A DNA stretch of 64,000 nt, from contig NZ_FNSW01000001.1 in the NCBI RefSeq assembly GCF_900104695.1, positions 558,001-622,000 of the forward strand. The letters are read 5' to 3'. Positions 8,507 through 18,498 of the stretch are shown one piece after another. The stretch is from Paenibacillus sp. GP183 (GTDB taxonomy: Bacteria; Bacillota; Bacilli; Paenibacillales; NBRC-103111). The notes beneath the pieces are model-generated. The model was not told where the DNA came from and did no database searches. It saw nothing but the letters and a program-made list of their open reading frames with translations. Within the stretch, counting starts at the first letter, position 1; each line of letters starts with the position of its first letter. Both the position numbers and the translations under genes were made by a program.

Positions 8507-8542
8507 CGGATCGGTGCTTCCGGCATCGGTTTTGTTTTTTTT
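8507..8542 (+). terminator. terminator after dapA
   Basis: An imperfect hairpin rich in G-U pairs, built around GGTGCT and GGCATC with loop TCC, is followed by a long T-rich tail (TTTTGTTTTTTTT). Confidence 0.65.
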
Positions 8543-8570
8543 GGGAACACTAGCGCTTACAGAGCACAAC

Positions 8571-8600
8571 TTGTAAATGCTGTTTTTGTTCGTGTATAAT
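8571..8600 (+). promoter_or_regulatory. sigma-A promoter for rnj
   Basis: TTGTAA (8571-8576), 18-bp spacer, perfect TATAAT (8595-8600), about 65 bp before the RNase J start. Confidence 0.65.
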
Positions 8601-8665
8601 GGTGGCAAGTGACTGGTTCGGTTTATCATGTAAATTCGTCGCCAATAAAATAAGGAGGAATAATT

Positions 8666-10342
8666 TTGTCTAAGAAAATTCAAGAAAAATTATTGATTTT
8701 CGCTCTAGGCGGCGTGGGCGAAATCGGTAAAAATATGTATGTGGTGCAGTATGGCAACGACATCGTGGTTATTGACAGCGGACTCAAATTTCCCGAAGAG
8801 GACATGCTTGGAATCGACATCGTCATTCCGGATATCGGTTATCTTACGGAAAATAAGGATAAAATTCGAGGCATCCTTTTGACTCATGGCCATGAGGATC
8901 ATATCGGCGGTTTGCCGTATGTCATGAAGCAGCTTAATGTGCCGCTTTACGGTACGAAATTGACGCTTGGACTGGTGGAGACGAAGCTGAAGGAAGCTAA
9001 TCTGCTGGGTGAAACCAAACGGATTATGATTAATGCTGATACTGAGCTGACTCTTGGCTCGATCAAGGCTACTTTCTTCAAGACGAATCACAGTATTCCA
9101 GACTCTGTCGGTGTCGCTCTTGAAACGCCGGAGGGAATGGTTGTTCATACGGGAGACTTTAAGTTTGACCAGACTCCGGTCAATGAGCAGTATGCGGATA
9201 TTCATCGTATGGCTGAAATCGGCAAGAAGGGTGTGCTGGCCTTGCTTTCTGACAGCACCAATGCCGAAAGACCGGGTTATACCGGGTCTGAACGCAGTGT
9301 GGGCGTCGAGATTGAGGATGTATTCCGCAAAGCCAAACAGAGAGTCATTATTGCGACATTCGCTTCCAATATCCATCGTATTCAGCAAGTTATCGATGCT
9401 GCAGAAGCAACTCGCCGCAAAGTGACGGTCATTGGTCGCAGCATGGTCAACGTTGTTTCCATTGCCAGTGAGCTCGGATATTTGCACATTCCCGATGGCA
9501 TGCTGATTGAACCGGAAGAAGTGAATAAGCTCGCGGCTGACCGCGTAGTTATTCTCTCGACCGGAAGTCAAGGAGAGCCTATGTCGGCATTGACGAGAAT
9601 GGCTCGCTCGACGCATCGCAAAGTGGATATTTTGCCTGGAGATACTGTGATTATTGCAGCCACTCCGATTCCAGGGAATGAGAAGTATGTCGGCCGTACC
9701 GTCGACGAATTATTCCGTATCGGGGCTAATGTCATTTACGGGCCAGGATCCATTACAGGCGTCCACGTTTCCGGGCATGGCAGTCAAGAAGAGCTCAAGC
9801 TGATGCTGAATATCATGAAGCCGAAATATTTTATTCCGATTCATGGTGAATATCGGATGCTTCGCCAGCACGCGACTCTAGCAGAAGCAGTCGGAGTAGC
9901 CAGAGAAGATATCTTTGTCCTCGATAACGGAGATACAGTTGAGATCCAGGGCGGAGTAGCGCGCAAAGGCTCTAAAGTACAAGCCGGCAATATTCTTATT
10001 GATGGATTGGGTGTAGGGGATGTAGGTAATATTGTCCTGCGTGACCGGAAGCTGCTTTCTCAAGATGGTATATTGGTTGTCGTTGTTACTTTAGGTAAGC
10101 AGGACGGGAAGATCCTGTCCGGTCCGGATATCATTTCCAGAGGCTTCGTCTATGTGCGAGAATCGGAAGGATTACTGGATGAAGCGAACCGTATAGTGTC
10201 AAATACATTGAATAAATTAATGAATGAGAACATCAATGAATGGGCATCTTTAAAAACACATGTTAAGGATGCCTTGGGACGATTTTTATATGAACAAACC
10301 AGAAGAAGACCTATGATCCTTCCAATTATAATGGAAGTATAG
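8666..10342 (+). CDS. rnj: ribonuclease J
   Basis: Metallo-beta-lactamase/beta-CASP nuclease with endo- and 5'-3' exoribonuclease activity in mRNA decay and rRNA maturation. 558 residues, standard for RNase J. The zinc motif HGHEDHIGG is at about residue 74, SDSTNAERPGYTGSE starts the beta-CASP region, and HVSGHGSQEELKLM and IHGEYRML lie further on. Start TTG at 8666 behind AAGGAGG; no ATG fits. Its place after dapA matches B. subtilis ymfA (rnjB), so it may be the J2 paralogue, but J1 and J2 cannot be told apart by eye. It has its own promoter and terminator. Confidence 0.93.
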   Translation: MSKKIQEKLLIFALGGVGEIGKNMYVVQYGNDIVVIDSGLKFPEEDMLGIDIVIPDIGYLTENKDKIRGILLTHGHEDHIGGLPYVMKQLNVPLYGTKLTLGLVETKLKEANLLGETKRIMINADTELTLGSIKATFFKTNHSIPDSVGVALETPEGMVVHTGDFKFDQTPVNEQYADIHRMAEIGKKGVLALLSDSTNAERPGYTGSERSVGVEIEDVFRKAKQRVIIATFASNIHRIQQVIDAAEATRRKVTVIGRSMVNVVSIASELGYLHIPDGMLIEPEEVNKLAADRVVILSTGSQGEPMSALTRMARSTHRKVDILPGDTVIIAATPIPGNEKYVGRTVDELFRIGANVIYGPGSITGVHVSGHGSQEELKLMLNIMKPKYFIPIHGEYRMLRQHATLAEAVGVAREDIFVLDNGDTVEIQGGVARKGSKVQAGNILIDGLGVGDVGNIVLRDRKLLSQDGILVVVVTLGKQDGKILSGPDIISRGFVYVRESEGLLDEANRIVSNTLNKLMNENINEWASLKTHVKDALGRFLYEQTRRRPMILPIIMEV

Positions 10343-10378
10343 TCTACCACTAGTCACTTGAACCTTTTGCAAATAATA

Positions 10379-10412
10379 AAAACTCTCTCCATGAAAATGG
10401 AGGGAGTTTTTT
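10379..10412 (+). terminator. terminator after rnj
   Basis: AAAACTCTCTCCAT pairs with ATGGAGGGAGTTTT around a GAAA loop, followed by T residues. Confidence 0.85.
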
Positions 10413-10521
10413 CATGTTTTCATGCATGATATTTGGTTGAGGTGCCATACTAGGAAAGCTAATAAGAGCAGCCGCTTAAGTAGTAAGATTTCCTAAAGTA
10501 AATGTAAAGGAGGACATGCAC

Positions 10522-11256
10522 ATGGAAGCACCGGATAATCCCGATCAGCCAGATAACAACACTGAGGAAATAAGAAGGAATACGACACTGGAGAATATTC
10601 AGCAGCTGGGACAAACCACAACTCCTACAACCGAAACTAATGTATATTGCATGACAATTATAGGTCAGGTAGAGGGCCATATTGTGCTTCCACCGCAAAA
10701 TAAAACAACCAAATATGAACACATTATTCCCCAGCTTGTTGCAGCTGAACAAAATCAAAAAATTGAAGGTGTCCTTGTCATTTTGAATACGGTGGGAGGC
10801 GATGTGGAGGCAGGGCTTGCCATTGCGGAGATGATCGCTACGTTATCGAAACCAACCGTTACCCTCGTCCTTGGGGGTGGACACAGCATAGGTGTACCTA
10901 TTGCCGTTTCTTCCAGTTTCTCTTTCATTGTTGAGACAGCAACGATGATCATACATCCTATACGGCTTAACGGGCTGGTTATCGGTGTTCCGCAAACCTT
11001 CGAATACCTGGAGAGAATGCAGGAGAGAGTGCTCAAGTTTATTGTGAACCATTCCCGAATTACGGAAGAAATGCTGAAGGAGCTTATGTTCAAAACAGGT
11101 AATCTTTCGCAAGATATAGGAACCTCTGTTACCGGACCCGATGCAGTCAGATACGGGCTAATCGACAAAGTTGGAGGCATTGGTGAAGCCATCCAGGAGT
11201 TGAACCGACTGATGAAGCTTAGAAAGAATCCCGAAGAGGGGGGTCTGGTCCAATGA
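10522..11256 (+). CDS. tepA: ClpP-like protease TepA
   Basis: 244-residue ClpP/crotonase-fold serine protease (B. subtilis TepA/YmfB). The segment [20 protein letters not shown] is followed by [13 protein letters not shown], with the nucleophile S122, and the catalytic histidine is in [10 protein letters not shown]. TepA has been linked to protein export and to degradation of small spore proteins. The ATG at 10522 is preferred over 10516 because AGGAGG lies 8 nt upstream of it but only 2 nt from the other. The 3' end overlaps the next gene by 4 nt. Confidence 0.9.
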   Translation: MEAPDNPDQPDNNTEEIRRNTTLENIQQLGQTTTPTTETNVYCMTIIGQVEGHIVLPPQNKTTKYEHIIPQLVAAEQNQKIEGVLVILNTVGGDVEAGLAIAEMIATLSKPTVTLVLGGGHSIGVPIAVSSSFSFIVETATMIIHPIRLNGLVIGVPQTFEYLERMQERVLKFIVNHSRITEEMLKELMFKTGNLSQDIGTSVTGPDAVRYGLIDKVGGIGEAIQELNRLMKLRKNPEEGGLVQ

Positions 11257-11477
11257 CGCTATACACTGTCATTCCGACTGAGGTGATTTTTCAAGGAATG
11301 GAGCAATATAACCCGCATTATGAAGATATAGAATTGCATGGGGTATCTATGCAAGTTGAGCGAATCAGCTATAATGAAGCGAGAATAGTGAGGTTATACA
11401 GTGTGAATTCGCAGGATTTTTTGAAACCTGAGCTTTGTCCCGGGACTCTTATTGTATATGGTCCCACTATACCGTAA
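11253..11477 (+). CDS. ylzJ: YlzJ-like small protein
   Basis: 74-residue acidic protein between tepA and spoIIIE, as in B. subtilis ylzJ. The start overlaps the tepA stop (ATGA), so it is co-translated with tepA. Features seen: an N-terminal [11 protein letters not shown], a hydrophilic middle, and a C-terminal proline-containing LVYGPTIP-like end. The function is unknown in this family as far as I know; identification rests on position, size and the N-terminal motif. Confidence 0.75.
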   Translation: MTLYTVIPTEVIFQGMEQYNPHYEDIELHGVSMQVERISYNEARIVRLYSVNSQDFLKPELCPGTLIVYGPTIP

Positions 11478-11524
11478 GCTCTTAGAGCTTGCTACTAAAG
11501 CCAGTATCTACCCCTTTGAAACTA

Positions 11525-11533
11525 TGCTATAAT
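11525..11533 (+). promoter_or_regulatory. extended -10 promoter for spoIIIE
   Basis: TGCTATAAT fits the extended -10 form TGNTATAAT. No good -35 is at the correct distance. It lies 21 bp before the GTG start. Confidence 0.45.
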
Positions 11534-11554
11534 TGTTCATTGGGGGTGGCAAAC

Positions 11555-14059
11555 GTGGCCAAACGTAAGAAAAAAGCGAAAGCTTTAAAAACCAGCTTAA
11601 TGTTTGAACTTTATGGAATCATCATTCTCATATTTTCCGTAATAGCTCTTGGCAAACAGGGCCATGTCGGAAAATCATTGATGTATATGTTTCGTTTCAT
11701 GGTAGGTACCTGGGATATATTAATCCCGTTAATCTTTATATACATAGCCCTGTATACCATGATCAAGAGGGGATGGCCTCCGCTGCGGACCGCAAAAAAA
11801 ACGGGAATTCTGCTGTTTATTTTTGGCCTGTTGATCAAAAATCATATCGACTTGTACAGCCAGCTTTATCCAACCGGAAATTTTACGGACGGGTCCATTA
11901 TTTCAGAAACATGGACCACTCTGATCAAAGGCTTAAGCTCCAATGAATCTGCCCTTAAAGCGCTTCAACAAGGAGTAGGCGGCGGAATCATCGGAGCGCT
12001 GCTCTATAGTGCTCTTCACTTTCTGTTTGCTGATCTAGGGGCCAGGTTAATCCAATATGCCCTGTTTGCGATTGGCTTCATTTTAGCAACGGGCATATCT
12101 TATGTCGATGTGGTCAGTATGCTTCAGGGGCGCTTCAAGCTGGCCGGCTTTAATCTGGGCGAGAAGATCAAGGAATGGCTGCAGGATCGCGGAACGAGAC
12201 AGCCTCAGATGGCTTCTGGCAATGTGAGATCCAAACCGAAAAAGGCTGAGCCTTATATTCCAATGGATGATGAGTTCGACGAAGAAGCGTTCATACCTGC
12301 GAAAAAGAAAAAAGCGCCGCTTTTTACCCAGCTTCTAAAGCCGGATACCGGAAAATCACCGGGTAATGATTCTTTTGAGAATGAAGATTTGGATGCGGAA
12401 CAAGTCGTTTATAAATCAGCAGTGTCATTGCCTCCTGCTGCAGTGCATGAAGAAGCGGCATTTTCTCCTGTAATTCGTGATTTTCAGGAGCGAGTGCAGC
12501 AGGAAGAATCTCGGTCAGCTGAAGATGTGTCTGTGAAACCCGCAAAACCCCAAACATCGACGGTCGGTTCGCTACCGGAGGAAGATGGAGAAGCTATCCA
12601 TATTGAATTTGAAAATAATCCAGTCAAAGCGGCTCGTCCTTATGTATTGCCGTCGTTATCATTATTAGGCAAGCCGGCTACGGGTAAAGGCTCTGATATG
12701 GCCGATTATAAGGCAATCGCCAGGAAGCTTGAAGCTACTTTGGAAAGCTTCGGAGTACGGGCGAAGGTGCTGGAAGTGGTGAGAGGCCCATCCGTGACCC
12801 GCTATGAAATTCAACCGGATGTCGGTGTGAAGGTAAGCCGAATTGTAAGTCTGACGGACGATATCGCACTCGCATTGGCTGCCAAGGATATCCGCATGGA
12901 AGCGCCAATCCCGGGAAAAGCTGCAATCGGAATTGAAGTACCCAATACTGAAGTTTCGATCGTGACCATGCGTGAGGTAATGGAAACAGCAGCCTTTCAG
13001 GATTCAAGCTCCCGTATGTCCATTACACTCGGGCGGGATATTTCCGGACAACCTATTGTGGGAAATCTGGCCAGAATGCCGCACTTATTGGTGGCAGGTG
13101 CCACCGGTTCAGGAAAATCCGTTTGTATCAACGGGATTATCACAAGCATTTTATATAAAGCCAAGCCTAACGAAGTCAAATTTCTGATGATTGACCCCAA
13201 GATGGTAGAGCTTAACGTTTACAATGGCATTCCGCATCTCCTTGCACCCGTTGTAACGGACCCGAGAAGGGCGTCTCTGGCGCTTAAAAAGATCGTGGTG
13301 GAAATGGAGAAACGCTATGAGCTTTTTTCCAAAAGCGGCACCAGGAATATCGAAGGTTACAACGCTTTATTGAATGAAAATTCCAAGGAAGATCCGCTGC
13401 CTTACTATGTTGTCATAGTGGACGAGTTAGCCGATTTAATGATGGTAGCCGCTAACGACGTCGAAGACTCCATTATGAGATTGGCTCAAATGGCACGTGC
13501 TGCCGGCATTCATCTGATCATTGCTACACAGAGACCTTCCGTCGATGTCATTACCGGTGTGATTAAAGCGAACATTCCTTCCCGAATCGCATTTGGTGTT
13601 TCCTCGCAGGTCGACTCACGGACCATTCTGGATATGGTGGGTGCGGAGAAGCTACTGGGGCGCGGGGATATGCTCTATCTCCCGGTTGGTGCTTCCAAGC
13701 CCATACGTATTCAAGGCGCATTCCTCTCCGATCAAGAAGTGGAAGATGTCGTCACCTTTGTGAGAACACAGGAACAAGCGAATTATCAAGAAGATTTGGT
13801 TCCCATGTTCGAAGAGCAGCCAGAGCAGCAGCACGAATTCGAAGATGATCTCTACGATCAAGCTGTACAAATTGTAGTGGAGGCCAAGCAAGCGTCAGTT
13901 TCCTTGCTACAGCGCCGCATGAGAGTAGGCTACACGCGAGCTGCCAGGTTGATTGATTCCATGGAAGCCAAAGGCGTAGTTGGACCTTATGAAGGCAGCA
14001 AGCCCCGTGAGGTGCTTATGTCGATAGAGCAATACCATCACAATCGAATCAGTTCCTGA
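11555..14059 (+). CDS. spoIIIE: DNA translocase SpoIIIE/FtsK
   Basis: 834-residue septal DNA pump that moves the chromosome into the forespore and clears trapped DNA at division. The first about 190 residues carry four hydrophobic helices. A charged linker follows (about 210-370), then the alpha domain, a RecA-like motor with Walker [14 protein letters not shown] (near residue 515), Walker [13 protein letters not shown], and a C-terminal gamma winged helix ([23 protein letters not shown]) that reads orienting octamers. The GTG at 11555 follows GGGGGTGG; the upstream ATG at 11489 has no SD. The single FtsK-type gene in the B. subtilis tepA-ylzJ-spoIIIE order supports SpoIIIE over SftA. Confidence 0.95.
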   Translation: MAKRKKKAKALKTSLMFELYGIIILIFSVIALGKQGHVGKSLMYMFRFMVGTWDILIPLIFIYIALYTMIKRGWPPLRTAKKTGILLFIFGLLIKNHIDLYSQLYPTGNFTDGSIISETWTTLIKGLSSNESALKALQQGVGGGIIGALLYSALHFLFADLGARLIQYALFAIGFILATGISYVDVVSMLQGRFKLAGFNLGEKIKEWLQDRGTRQPQMASGNVRSKPKKAEPYIPMDDEFDEEAFIPAKKKKAPLFTQLLKPDTGKSPGNDSFENEDLDAEQVVYKSAVSLPPAAVHEEAAFSPVIRDFQERVQQEESRSAEDVSVKPAKPQTSTVGSLPEEDGEAIHIEFENNPVKAARPYVLPSLSLLGKPATGKGSDMADYKAIARKLEATLESFGVRAKVLEVVRGPSVTRYEIQPDVGVKVSRIVSLTDDIALALAAKDIRMEAPIPGKAAIGIEVPNTEVSIVTMREVMETAAFQDSSSRMSITLGRDISGQPIVGNLARMPHLLVAGATGSGKSVCINGIITSILYKAKPNEVKFLMIDPKMVELNVYNGIPHLLAPVVTDPRRASLALKKIVVEMEKRYELFSKSGTRNIEGYNALLNENSKEDPLPYYVVIVDELADLMMVAANDVEDSIMRLAQMARAAGIHLIIATQRPSVDVITGVIKANIPSRIAFGVSSQVDSRTILDMVGAEKLLGRGDMLYLPVGASKPIRIQGAFLSDQEVEDVVTFVRTQEQANYQEDLVPMFEEQPEQQHEFEDDLYDQAVQIVVEAKQASVSLLQRRMRVGYTRAARLIDSMEAKGVVGPYEGSKPREVLMSIEQYHHNRISS

Positions 14060-14070
14060 TGTACGATTGA

Positions 14071-14100
14071 GCACATACTCCGACAGAGTGTGTGCTTTTT
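14071..14100 (+). terminator. first of two tandem terminators after spoIIIE
   Basis: GCACATACTC and GAGTGTGTGC (one G-U pair) around CGACA, then five T. Confidence 0.85.
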
Positions 14101-14116
14101 CATCTTAGATAAACAG

Positions 14117-14142
14117 CACACTCTGACAGAGTGTGTTTTTTT
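14117..14142 (+). terminator. second tandem terminator after spoIIIE
   Basis: CACACTC and GAGTGTG around TGACA, then a long T run. Near copy of the preceding hairpin, probably a local duplication. Confidence 0.8.
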
Positions 14143-14218
14143 GTGTGCATAGAAGCAAACATGCTTTCTAATAATAAGCAATAGGAGTCAGCCACACGAA
14201 GAGAGGTTGAAAAAGGAC

Positions 14219-14980
14219 ATGAACAAAAGACTAATCCTCACAACATTCTGTATCATTTTTGTTCTTTTTGCTGCATATCAGTTAAAGAACATGGATACCG
14301 TTCGAGAAACGTTCAGCAAGAATGAGGTAAGATATGGCGCGACAGGATCTGATGTGTATGAACTGCAAGGCAGATTAAAGCTAATTGGTTTTTATCATGG
14401 TGCCATAGATGGAGATTACGGGTACACAACCTTGCAAGCCGTTAAACGATTTCAAGGTGAATTCGGCATGGTTGCGGACGGCGTAGTCGGCCCCAAAACA
14501 AAGCTGAAAATATGGGAAGCTACCAAGCAGTGGAGACCGACAGCTGCGCCTGCTACAGGAAGCGGCGGACCTGCCAACCCACCATCGCCGTCAACCAATT
14601 TGCCGACCTCCAACAATTTGGGTTTATCGGCTCAAGATATGAAACTCATGGCGAATGCTGTTTATGGAGAAGCCCGGGGGGAGCCTTACATTGGTAAAGT
14701 AGCAGTGGCAGCAGTAATTCTCAATAGAGTGCAGTCCCCCAGCTTTCCTCACTCGGTATCTGGCGTTATCTTTCAGCCAGGAGCCTTTACAGCTGTTTCA
14801 GATGGCCAAATTTGGCTCGAGCCTAATGCAGAATCCAAGAAAGCGGTCAAGGATGCGATTAATGGAATGGACCCCACCGGAAATTGCATATACTACTTCA
14901 ATCCTAAAACCGCCACGAACAAATGGATATGGTCACGCCCTCAAGTAAAAACAATTGGCAATCACATTTTTTGCAAATAA
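14219..14980 (+). CDS. sleB: SleB-like spore cortex-lytic / cell wall hydrolase
   Basis: 253 residues. An N-terminal hydrophobic segment (ILTTFCIIFVLFAAYQL) acts as signal or anchor; next comes a peptidoglycan-binding domain (VYELQGRLKLIGFYHG ... AVKRFQ ... VGPKTK, about residues 40-95), then a Pro/Ser linker, then the Hydrolase_2 domain (LMANAVYGEARGEPYIGKVAVAAVILNRV ... IYYFNP) of SleB/CwlJ lytic transglycosylases. Its architecture is that of SleB, which degrades cortex during germination. The ATG at 14219 has GAGAGG 12 nt upstream; a TTG at 14207 is possible but abuts the SD. A sigma-G promoter would be expected; only a poor match starting with GCATA at 14147 is visible. Confidence 0.85.
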   Translation: MNKRLILTTFCIIFVLFAAYQLKNMDTVRETFSKNEVRYGATGSDVYELQGRLKLIGFYHGAIDGDYGYTTLQAVKRFQGEFGMVADGVVGPKTKLKIWEATKQWRPTAAPATGSGGPANPPSPSTNLPTSNNLGLSAQDMKLMANAVYGEARGEPYIGKVAVAAVILNRVQSPSFPHSVSGVIFQPGAFTAVSDGQIWLEPNAESKKAVKDAINGMDPTGNCIYYFNPKTATNKWIWSRPQVKTIGNHIFCK

Positions 14981-14989
14981 GCTCTCTGG

Positions 14990-15022
14990 GAAGCAGCCGT
15001 TCTCGGTTGCTTCTTTTCTTTC
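14990..15022 (+). terminator. terminator after sleB
   Basis: GAAGCAGCCG pairs with CGGTTGCTTC around TTCT (one G-U), with a T-rich tail. The 3' arm overlaps the -35 of the next promoter. Confidence 0.75.
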
Positions 15023-15036
15023 CATAGGCATATAAT
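15007..15036 (+). promoter_or_regulatory. sigma-A promoter for the ymfFHI unit
   Basis: TTGCTT (15007-15012), 18-bp spacer, perfect TATAAT (15031-15036), about 40 bp before the gene. Confidence 0.65.
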
Positions 15037-15076
15037 GGGAGCATACTAAGCAGGTTTGAAAGGGGAGATGAGTTTT

Positions 15077-16357
15077 TTGAAACCATTGCAATTTGAGCGG
15101 AGCACCCATAATCATATTCGCATCCACGTCATGCCCACGGACCGATTCAAGACTTTCGCGATTTCGGTCTATGTCGGCCGGCCTTTGGATGAAAATGAAG
15201 TCACTGAAACGGCATTAACGCCATTTGTGCTTAGAAGAGGGAACGAGCTTTTCCCGGAAACCCAGCAGTTCAGAGAGCATCTGGATGAATTATATGGGGC
15301 CGGCTTTGGATTTGATATATACAAACGCGGCGATTACCAAATTGTTCAAATGCGAATGGATATCATCAATGACCGCTTTGTTTCGAGTACGGAGTCATTG
15401 CTCAGGCAAGGCTTGCAATTCGTGGGGGAAACACTGACCAAGCCGGCGCTGGAGGATCATCATTTTCGCGATAAATATGTAGACTCCGAGAAGCAAACCT
15501 TGCAAAAAAGGCTGGAAGCCGTCATTAATGACAAAATTCGTTATGCCGCAGAGCGATGTGTGGAAGAAATGTGCAAGGATGAGCCTTACCGTCTGCATCC
15601 ATTAGGCAAAATATCGGATTTGACCCCCATTACCTCTTCAGGGTTGTACGAACACTATAAAAAATGGATGCGTGAGTCATCCATAGATATATATGTGGTA
15701 GGAAATACCACGCTGAAAGAAGTCGAAGATATCGTTTATAAAGCTTTTCCCATACCGAGAACCGGTGACGTCAACTACAAGCCTGCCAAAATAAGAAGTC
15801 AAGTGAATCAAGTGAAAACGGTAGTGGAGAAGCTGGATGTCGGCCAAGGAAAGCTGAATATGGGTCTTCGAGCCAATGTTACATATGGAGATGATTTGTA
15901 TCCAGTTGCTCTCATGTATAATGGCGTCCTGGGGGGATATCCTCATTCCAAGCTTTTTATCCATGTAAGGGAAAAAGAAAGCCTTGCCTATTATGCATCT
16001 TCTCGTCTGGATGGGCATAAGGGGATATTGACGCTGCAATCGGGAATCGAGATTCAAAATTACGAAAAGGCTGTTGCGATCATTCTAAAACAGTTGGAAG
16101 CCATGGAGCAAGGAGACATCTCGGAGAAGGAGCTTAGCCAAACCCGAGCAATGATCTCCAATCATCTGCGCGAACTCCAGGATTCGGCGTTTGAATTAAT
16201 TTCCTTTGATTTCAACTTGATACTTTCGGGCAAAGAAAGAACCGTGCCAGAATTAATTCGAGATGTGGTTCAGGTGGATGCTGGCGCTATCGCGAAGGTG
16301 GCGAACCTGGTGAAGCTTGACACGATTTACTTTTTACGGGATCAGAAGGGAGACTAA
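15077..16357 (+). CDS. ymfF: M16 peptidase-like protein without zinc motif (YmfF type)
   Basis: 426 residues with the M16 fold: both halves show the family pattern, e.g. GVLGGYPHSKLFIHVREKESLAYYASS in the C-terminal half. The expected HxxEH in the first helix is absent; the equivalent place reads FREHLDELYGAGFG, so this is probably the non-catalytic member of a heteromeric pair with the next gene, which has the motif. Start is uncertain: the TTG at 15077 has AGGGGAG at good distance, whereas the ATG at 15068 lies too close to it. B. subtilis has the same tandem pair, ymfF-ymfH. Substrate unknown. Confidence 0.85.
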   Translation: MKPLQFERSTHNHIRIHVMPTDRFKTFAISVYVGRPLDENEVTETALTPFVLRRGNELFPETQQFREHLDELYGAGFGFDIYKRGDYQIVQMRMDIINDRFVSSTESLLRQGLQFVGETLTKPALEDHHFRDKYVDSEKQTLQKRLEAVINDKIRYAAERCVEEMCKDEPYRLHPLGKISDLTPITSSGLYEHYKKWMRESSIDIYVVGNTTLKEVEDIVYKAFPIPRTGDVNYKPAKIRSQVNQVKTVVEKLDVGQGKLNMGLRANVTYGDDLYPVALMYNGVLGGYPHSKLFIHVREKESLAYYASSRLDGHKGILTLQSGIEIQNYEKAVAIILKQLEAMEQGDISEKELSQTRAMISNHLRELQDSAFELISFDFNLILSGKERTVPELIRDVVQVDAGAIAKVANLVKLDTIYFLRDQKGD

Positions 16358-16360
16358 GTC

Positions 16361-17650
16361 ATGCAGATTATACCTTATCCACATTTGAATGAAACGATTT
16401 ATCACGAGGAGCTCTCCAATGGTCTAAATGTTTATGTTCTCCCTAAGGACGGATTTCAAAAAACGTATGCTACTTTCTCTACAAAATATGGATCGGTCGA
16501 CAATCATTTTAAAGTCGAAGGCCAGGAAGACGTGCGTGTTCCGGACGGCATAGCTCATTTTTTAGAGCATAAAATGTTTGAAGAGCCAGAGGGCGATGTG
16601 TTTTCCACCTTTGCTTCACAGGGCGCTTCAGCAAATGCTTTTACCAGCTTTGACCGCACTGCTTATTTATTTTCCGCTACAGAAGATATCATGACCAGCC
16701 TGCAAACCTTAATTAATTTTGTGCAAAATCCATATTTCACCGATGAAAATGTGGAAAAGGAAAAGGGCATCATCGGCCAAGAAATCAATATGTATCAGGA
16801 TAATTCCGATTGGAGAAGCTACTTCGGCTTAATTGAAGCGATGTATAAGACTCATCCGGTACGTATCGATATTGCGGGCACGATTGAATCCATCTCGAAG
16901 ATTAGCAAAGAAACGCTCTATGAGTGTTATCACACCTTTTACCATCCCAGCAACATGAGTTTATTTGTGGTTGGCGGTGTCAAGCCTGAAGAAGTGATTG
17001 CCTTTGTAAAAGAAAACCAAGCGGCCAAGTCGTTTGGTCCCCAGGGCCGAATCGAGCGGTTCTTCGAGGAAGAACAGCTTGCCGTGGAGATTCCGCAAAA
17101 GCTCATTCATCTGCCGGTTTCTTTGCCAAAATGTTTGTTCGGCTTTAAAGAGCAGCCTCCAGGAACGGAAGGCAAAGCTCTTCTCGAGCTGGAGTTAGTC
17201 ACCAAGGTCGTGCTGGATATTGTGTTCAGCGGAAGCTCATCTATTTATCAGATGCTCTACGACGAGCAGTTGATCTCCGATAATTTTGGCCATGAATACA
17301 ACTGCAGTAAGGACTATGCTTTTTCAGTCATTGGCGGCGACACCAGGGACCCTGAACTGCTGATCAGCCGTGTTCGGGAAGAGGTAGAAAAGCTCAAAAA
17401 AACCGGTCTTGATGTTGAAACCTTTGAGCGAAGCCGCAAAAAGAAAATCGGCAACTTCCTGCGGATGCTCAACTCACCTGAATCGATTGCCAATGAGTTT
17501 ACTAAATATCGCTTCAAGGACATCGATTTATTCGACATATTGCCCATGTTCGAAAGTCTAACTCTCGATCAGGTGAACGAGCGTTTTCGCCGGCATTTCA
17601 ATTGGGGTCAATTAGCTGCATCCATTGTGCGGAGCCGTGACGAGGGATGA
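16361..17650 (+). CDS. ymfH: M16 zinc metallopeptidase (YmfH type)
   Basis: 429 residues. The zinc motif HFLEH is at about residue 66 (AHFLEHKMFE), with the third ligand in the EKEKGIIGQEINMYQD segment; the C-terminal M16 half is complete. This is the catalytic partner of the preceding zinc-less paralogue, 3 nt away. SD GGGAG precedes the ATG. The stop overlaps the start of the reductase gene by 4 nt, so the three genes form one unit, as in B. subtilis. Confidence 0.9.
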   Translation: MQIIPYPHLNETIYHEELSNGLNVYVLPKDGFQKTYATFSTKYGSVDNHFKVEGQEDVRVPDGIAHFLEHKMFEEPEGDVFSTFASQGASANAFTSFDRTAYLFSATEDIMTSLQTLINFVQNPYFTDENVEKEKGIIGQEINMYQDNSDWRSYFGLIEAMYKTHPVRIDIAGTIESISKISKETLYECYHTFYHPSNMSLFVVGGVKPEEVIAFVKENQAAKSFGPQGRIERFFEEEQLAVEIPQKLIHLPVSLPKCLFGFKEQPPGTEGKALLELELVTKVVLDIVFSGSSSIYQMLYDEQLISDNFGHEYNCSKDYAFSVIGGDTRDPELLISRVREEVEKLKKTGLDVETFERSRKKKIGNFLRMLNSPESIANEFTKYRFKDIDLFDILPMFESLTLDQVNERFRRHFNWGQLAASIVRSRDEG

Positions 17651-18405
17651 ATGCTGCAATGAAGCCTTTTACCGAACAAACGGTATTGATTACCGGGGCG
17701 AGCCGAGGAATCGGAGCTGCCATTGCAGAGCGGTTTGCCTCCGTAGGGATGAATGTGATCATCCATTATTTGAATTCGCACGAATCGGCCAATGAAGTGG
17801 CAAGAGCCTGCATGAAGCACGGATCCAAGGTATTAACGGTATCAGCCGATTTGCGCTTTAAAGATCAGATTCTCAAAATGAAGGAGAAGCTGGATCAGCG
17901 AGAAATGATCCCGGATATCGTGGTAAACAATGCTGGAATTTCCCATTACGGTTTGTTATCCGATGTGACAGATGAAATATGGGATGAGGTTATGGAAGTG
18001 AACCTGAAAGGCGCCTTCCTCTGCACCCAGGTATTCATGGAGCAGATGATCCGGAATAAATACGGACGCATCGTTAACGTATCTTCCATATGGGGCATAT
18101 CGGGAGCTTCCTGTGAGGTTGTTTATTCAACAGCCAAGGGCGGCATGAATGCTTTTACAAAAGCATTGGCGAAAGAGCTCGCCCCATCGGGGATCACGGT
18201 GAATGCTGTCGCTCCGGGTGCTGTTGATACGAAGATGATGACGGGATTCAATGCGCAGGAAAAAGCTGCGGTTGAGAGCGAAATTCCTGTTGGACGCTTT
18301 GCTCTGCCAAATGAAATTGCATCGCTTGTTTACTTTTTGGCGCTTCCGGAATCCGGTTATATCACTGGTCAAATTATTAGTCCAAATGGCGGTTGGTTAA
18401 CTTGA
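17647..18405 (+). CDS. ymfI: short-chain dehydrogenase/reductase, YmfI type
   Basis: 252 residues. NADP loop TGASRGIG (residues about 15-22), NNAG (about 96), catalytic serine in VNVSSIWG, and Tyr/Lys in YSTAKGG. It resembles FabG, but its place after the ymfFH pair matches B. subtilis YmfI, which reduces the modification on elongation factor P. That function is taken from synteny. The start overlaps ymfH; the ATG at 17659 is an alternative with better spacing from GAGGG. Confidence 0.88.
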   Translation: MNAAMKPFTEQTVLITGASRGIGAAIAERFASVGMNVIIHYLNSHESANEVARACMKHGSKVLTVSADLRFKDQILKMKEKLDQREMIPDIVVNNAGISHYGLLSDVTDEIWDEVMEVNLKGAFLCTQVFMEQMIRNKYGRIVNVSSIWGISGASCEVVYSTAKGGMNAFTKALAKELAPSGITVNAVAPGAVDTKMMTGFNAQEKAAVESEIPVGRFALPNEIASLVYFLALPESGYITGQIISPNGGWLT

Positions 18406-18498
18406 GTTCAGCTAATGGCTGTTTTGCATATTTCCTCGGCACATTGTGAATCTTACTAAGTGTAAGTATATGCTCACAATAATAAGGAGGACCACAAC

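Noticed and set aside
8705-9616. 303-codon minus-strand frame opposite rnj
   Set aside because: Antisense shadow of a highly conserved gene; rich in His/Arg/Ser without any domain.
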